A stretch of 64,000 bases of DNA from Carex sylvatica (taxonomy: Eukaryota; Streptophyta; Magnoliopsida; Poales; Cyperaceae), in the NCBI GenBank assembly GCA_964058845.1, contig CAXKVR010000048.1, positions 186,001-250,000 on the forward strand, written 5' to 3'. The position numbers and the translations under genes are program-made. The notes under the pieces are model-generated. The model was not told where the DNA came from, did no database searches, and was given only the letters and a program-made list of their open reading frames with translations. Positions 60,492 to 64,000 of this stretch are shown piece by piece. The number at the start of each line of letters is the position of its first letter. Positions within the stretch are counted from its first letter, which is position 1.

Positions 60492-60940
60492 CTTTTAATG
60501 TGAAAAAGTGCACATTTTTTGTGAATTTAAAAGTCCTAATATATGACAAAAGGAATGGACTTCTATTTTGTGAATTTTTACTAACTCATAATGGGTATAT
60601 TTTGGGTATTTATATGGTAAGCTCTGCTAATTAAAAAGTATTGTTGTTGTAATTGAGGTTTTTTATTTAAGAAGACATGCCTTTGATTATTACAGTTTGT
60701 TCATGCTCTATGAACATTAAATGCTATCGATCTATTAATGAATGTGTTTTCAATCTATTTTTTTTTTAATGTTTTTCATCTATTTATCAATGTGTTTTCA
60801 ATCAATGGTATATTGATAATGTATGGGAGTACCTATTTGGTACAAGGAAGATTGTATGGGAGTGCATACAAATATGATGCTAGGTTTGTATTTCCATGGC
60901 TGTATCTTTGGAGCATTAAAAATAACCTGCTCCGACAATA
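60492..60940. other. non-coding sequence after the TNP1-like gene
   Basis: AT-rich, with a short repeat ATGTGTTTTCAAT(C)T/ATCAAT near 60742 and 60789. Probably the 3' flank of the TNP1-like gene. No further exon was found. Confidence 0.4.
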
Positions 60941-61598
60941 TTATCCCATGGAAATAAGCTGGTAGGGCCCACATTACATAACCATGGAAATACTGGGGTG
61001 GGTCCCACGTAAATGGCTTTTGGAAATAAGCTGGTGGGGCCCACATTAGATATCCATGGAAATACTAGATGGGTCCCATGCACAAGGCCCTTGGAAATAA
61101 TCTTGTGGGTCCCCGTGGTCTTGCCTTGGAAATACTGGTGTGATTCCACGCATGCGGCTGTTGGAAATAAACATGTGGGTTCCCCACCCGTTTGCCTGGG
61201 AAATACAGGAATGGGTCCCACGCACGCGGCCGTTGGAAATAAACATGTGGGTCCCACACCCATTTGCCTTGGCAATACAGTGGTGGGTCCCACATTCGCT
61301 GCCCTAGAAAATACTTAGGTGGGTCCCACTCACGACCCTTAGAAATACTCCAGACAGTTCCCAAGCATGAAAATATTTCCAACGGTCCTTTTTCCATCGG
61401 TATTCCCATGGAAATAATAAAAAATGAGTATTTCCCACGGTATCGTCAGAAATAATCACTATTTCCTTCGAGGGTTGTTGCGACGGTAGTATTTCCAACG
61501 GTATCTGATGGAAATGACAATTTTAGGGCTTTTTCCAACAGTATACCCATGGAAAAACCGATTTTCTACTCACAGAAATATTGTGAATTCTAGTAGTG
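60941..61598. repeat. right subterminal repeat region of the CACTA element
   Basis: Tandem units of about 60-64 bp combine GG(G)TCCCAC, a short variable middle and (C/T)(A/T)TGGAAATA (for example 60945, 60983, 61055, 61087, 61124, 61190, 61232). The inner part is GC-richer than the rest of the element. The outermost 200 bp resemble the left end (TTTCCAACGGTA, CCCATGGAAA). Long open stretches on both strands here follow from the repeat structure. Confidence 0.8.
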
Positions 61599-61601
61599 AT
61601 T

Positions 61602-62415
61602 GTACTCGCAGCAGCTGATGCATGTGGGTATTCTGAAATTTTCTTTTTAACCATAAATAAAAAAAGAAAGATTTTAGGAACCAAATTGGTTGGTTTTTTT
61701 ACTAAAATCATAAACACCGAACAAGCTATTCGGCACCATCACATTTCACAAATTTTCACTCAAACATTGTGATATTTTTTGGTGGTGCTGAGTAGACTAT
61801 CTGGTACCACAAAAAAATAAATGGTTTGTGCCGAATAGTTTATTTGATACTTATGAATTTTATAAAAAAAATAACCAACCAAGTTAGTTCTCTAAAAAGA
61901 GTTTTTTTTTATTATAGTTTATAAAAAAAAAATCGTGTACTCTCTAGCACTAAATTCACCATATATATTTAACTTCCAGTTCATAGTTTATACATATATA
62001 TATAACTTCCAGTTCATAGTTTATTCCATGATGCACTGGCCAATTAACAATTACATATCGCTTTAAAGTTATATGCGAATATATGTTCTGAAAAGGATTC
62101 AAACCTGAAGAATTAATTATGTAGATTTAAAAAAAAAAAATTAAATAAAACTTATACCAAAATATTAGCCTATCTACTATCTTACATCTATTGAACAATA
62201 GAGGTATTTTTTATGCCAAAGTGATTAAATATTTTCAAAATTTAAATCACTCCTCAATATGTTATTGAATCTATGATATATATTCTCATGGATGCGGTTT
62301 TCTACCTCATTAGTATTTGCAAATTTCATAGACTGGATTGGCAACATTTCAAAATACTCTCTTATATTGAAGCCGCATTGGATGTTAGGATGAACATAGA
62401 GAAGAACATGTACCT
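61602..62415. other. AT-rich intergenic DNA, no gene seen
   Basis: Contains a 20-bp direct duplication TATAACTTCCAGTTCATAG (about 61970 and 62002) and several A tracts. No gene or bounded element was recognised. Confidence 0.4.
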
Positions 62416-62516
62416 ATCTGGTTAGGAAGCGGGGCATGTCCGATGGACATCAGATTTAGTTTGATGCTAGCTTGGAAATGTCCGATTCACTTCGATATTC
62501 GTACATGCTTGATCCG

Positions 62517-62560
<44 letters not shown>

Positions 62561-62660
62561 GCGATACACAAGAATCACGAAGTGAGTTGGACGGTTTCGA
62601 ACGCGCATCAAACTATTTGAGTTTGATGCTCATTGGATGTGTCCCGCTTCCATCTGGTTA
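62416..62660. mobile_element. Mutator-type foldback MITE with perfect 9-bp target duplication
   Basis: The element spans 62425-62651 (227 bp), with arms starting GGAAGCGGG(A/G)CA in inverted orientation around an (AT)n core at about 62518-62556. The flanking direct repeat ATCTGGTTA (62416-62424 and 62652-62660) is exact. The 9-bp length points to the Mutator superfamily. It is unrelated in sequence to the MITE at 1878. Confidence 0.85.
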
Positions 62661-62924
62661 ATTGATCCTTTTTAGTCGAACTAAACTTATTGGGTAATAA
62701 AGGAAGTAAGAAAGTTTTTTCGGCCATTATTTTTAATACCCAAAAATTTTTTTTTTACCAAACTGGCCAGAGTTATGAATTTTTTTTTTTATTTCTACTC
62801 AGACTGCCTGGTCTACGGGTGGTTCAGATCTCTAGTGAACCTCCTGGGGCTGGGGCGGTCTACTAGGGACCTGATCGCCCACTGCCCGGGCCATTCACTA
62901 CGCATGCATTTAATAGCTCGTGAA

Positions 62925-63116
62925 TCCCCTTTCTCCCTCTCTCTCTCTTCCTTCAATTATTGTCACCTTTTTCTCTCTGCTGCCTCCGCCAAAAAACCAA
63001 AAAAAGAGAAAAAGAAAACCCTGCCTCTGCCCCTCCACCGTCGCACCTCTCTCCTCTAGCCTCTACCTCGCTGCCACTCCTCCGTCTCCTCGTGGCGACT
63101 CCTCCTACCTCCTCGA
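62925..63116 (+). promoter_or_regulatory. CT-rich leader exon of a downstream transcript
   Basis: Pyrimidine-rich sequence (CCCTCTCTCTCTCTTCCTTC near 62934, later CCTCCGTCTCCTC) ends at a strong donor, CGA followed by GTAAGTTTTT (intron from 63117). It pairs naturally with the acceptor TGTAG at 63455 and the coding start at 63470. The arrangement looks like the 5' untranslated exon of the gene that begins at 63470. Confidence 0.5.
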
Positions 63117-63469
63117 GTAAGTTTTTGATTTGATTCGATTGAATTTGTGATTGAATTCGAGATTATAGTTTATGGTTAAATGCGATTGAATTCTGGATTA
63201 AAGTTTGCGATTGAATTCGAGATTGAGGTAATTATTTTGCCATTGAATTCAAAATTCTCGATGAGGGTTTCACTGTAGCAGTAATATTTAAATTTTAATA
63301 TTAGAAATTAAAAATTAAGAACTTTGATAAAAAAAAAATTAGGCATGATTATATCATTTTCTCATATCATATCTAATTACGGTAATAATTAGGTTTAGTT
63401 GCTAGTTAGAATCAATCGATCATGTAATTCTTATTTAATTACTTTTTAAATGTAGGTCGTGAAGGAACA

Positions 63470-63805
63470 ATGTTAGTTGCACTGTATACAGACGGCAAGC
63501 TAATGAAAGATGGCGTGCATTACACGAAAGATGCCGCATTTGGCTTCCATGTTAATGAAAGTACCACATTTCAAGAACTTAAGCAACTAGTATACGAAAA
63601 TACTGCTGTAAATCCCAACCGGTATGAAATATAATTGGCTACATGGATTGACACACAAAGGGGTAGGGTAGGGGGTAGACCTTACTTTGTGAGGTATTCT
63701 ATAACAGATGCGAATTTATGGATTGATGTGTACACTCAATTTGAAAGTAGCGGGGTTCTCGATGATGGACTTATATTCGAAGAGGGTTCCCCGCACTGGG
63801 GTTGA
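63470..63805 (+). pseudogene. N-terminal part of a Mutator-like (MULE) transposase relative
   Basis: The frame from the ATG at 63470 reads LVALYTDGKLMKDGVHYTKD, TFQELKQLVYENTAVNP, then a TAA at 63632, and continues in the same frame as RPYFVRYSITDANLWIDVYTQFES up to TGA at 63803. The layout (short beta-rich segment, then NP-x-RY, then FLWIDV-like block) resembles the N-terminal region ahead of the zinc finger and catalytic parts in plant MULE proteins. The catalytic domain would lie beyond the window. The in-frame stop suggests decay; the family call is tentative. Confidence 0.45.
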
Positions 63806-64000
63806 ACCTTCTAGGGTTCTCTAGGCTTGACCTTCTAGGGTTCTCCAGGCTTGACCTTCAGGTTATGACAACTAGGGGTACGTTGACTCTAGTTATGACA
63901 ACCACGGGTGCCATGAGTCCAGTTATGACAACCAGGGGTACCATGACTCCAGTTATGACAACCAGGGGCACCATGACTCCGGTTATGAAAACCAGGAGTA
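63806..64000 (+). repeat. coding-type minisatellites at the window edge
   Basis: Two copies and a part of a 24-bp unit (CCTTCTAGGGTTCTCTAGGC, 63808-63860) are followed by at least five 30-bp units starting at 63861, 63891, 63921, 63951 and 63981 (GTTATGACAACCAGGGGTAC core). In one frame the 30-bp units read SSYDNQGYHD, a ten-residue repeat. The array runs out of the window. Confidence 0.8.

Larger units (their letters stand above)
52060..61601. mobile_element. CACTA (En/Spm) DNA transposon, 9.5 kb
   Basis: The element spans 52063-61598. The right end is CACTACTAGAATTCACAATA (read inward); the left end is CATTACTAGAATTTACAATA, with one change in the CACTA tip. The 3-bp target duplication ATT is present on both sides (52060-52062, 61599-61601). 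Both ends carry long subterminal arrays of GGAAATA-type motifs. Inside lie a TNP2-like gene on the minus strand and a TNP1-like gene on the plus strand, in divergent arrangement. Both have in-frame stops, so autonomy is doubtful. Confidence 0.9.

Noticed and set aside
60798..61498. Overlapping open frames on both strands near the CACTA right end
   Set aside because: They arise from the GGGTCCCAC/GGAAATA tandem units and read as low-complexity repeats with no conserved domain.

Overview
The window reads as nuclear DNA of a flowering plant. It has AT-rich intergenic sequence, short exons with GT-AG introns, CT-rich 5' leaders, and dense nested transposable elements. The species cannot be told from the sequence. 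Only two intact host genes can be supported. The first is a complex I NDUFA13/GRIM-19 homologue (1185-3310, + strand, 3 exons, 143 aa). The second is an STK19-like winged-helix gene (6180-8734, + strand, 8 exons, 269 aa). Both lie in the left 9 kb, with short inverted-repeat elements around and inside them.

From 9 kb rightward the sequence is repeats. Several foldback/MITE elements (5.1, 10, 11.5, 12.7 kb) are followed by a solo LTR with perfect target-site duplication (14007-15363) and the 3' end of a minus-strand LTR element (15392-16600). A 12-kb Athila-like Ty3/gypsy element lies on the minus strand (Element 1, 16751-28754). It has two ~1.42-kb LTRs, a tRNA-Asp-type primer site, gag, protease, RT, RNase H and integrase regions, and an extra 3' ORF. 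All are broken by stops or frameshifts. A short palindromic motif, often paired, recurs between its coding domains. Element 1 appears to sit inside the 5' LTR of a second Athila-like element on the plus strand (Element 2, to ~34672). The gag of Element 2 holds a further solo LTR, and its RT gene stops abruptly at a satellite array.

The satellite (about 34673-50710) is built of 81-bp monomers, a length divisible by three, so one frame stays open as a 27-residue repeat. There are two subfamilies: plus-oriented blocks on the outside and a long minus-oriented block inside. The minus block contains a 486-bp higher-order repeat (6 x 81). Two solo LTRs with 5-bp target duplications and two related Athila-type LTRs interrupt the array.

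The right part is a 9.5-kb CACTA (En/Spm) transposon with ATT target duplication (52063-61598). It carries divergently arranged TNP2-like and TNP1-like genes; the latter has a tandemly duplicated 66-bp exon. The window ends with a Mutator-type foldback element (62425-62651) and the start of a degraded sequence resembling a Mutator-like transposase N-terminus, with an in-frame 30-bp minisatellite.
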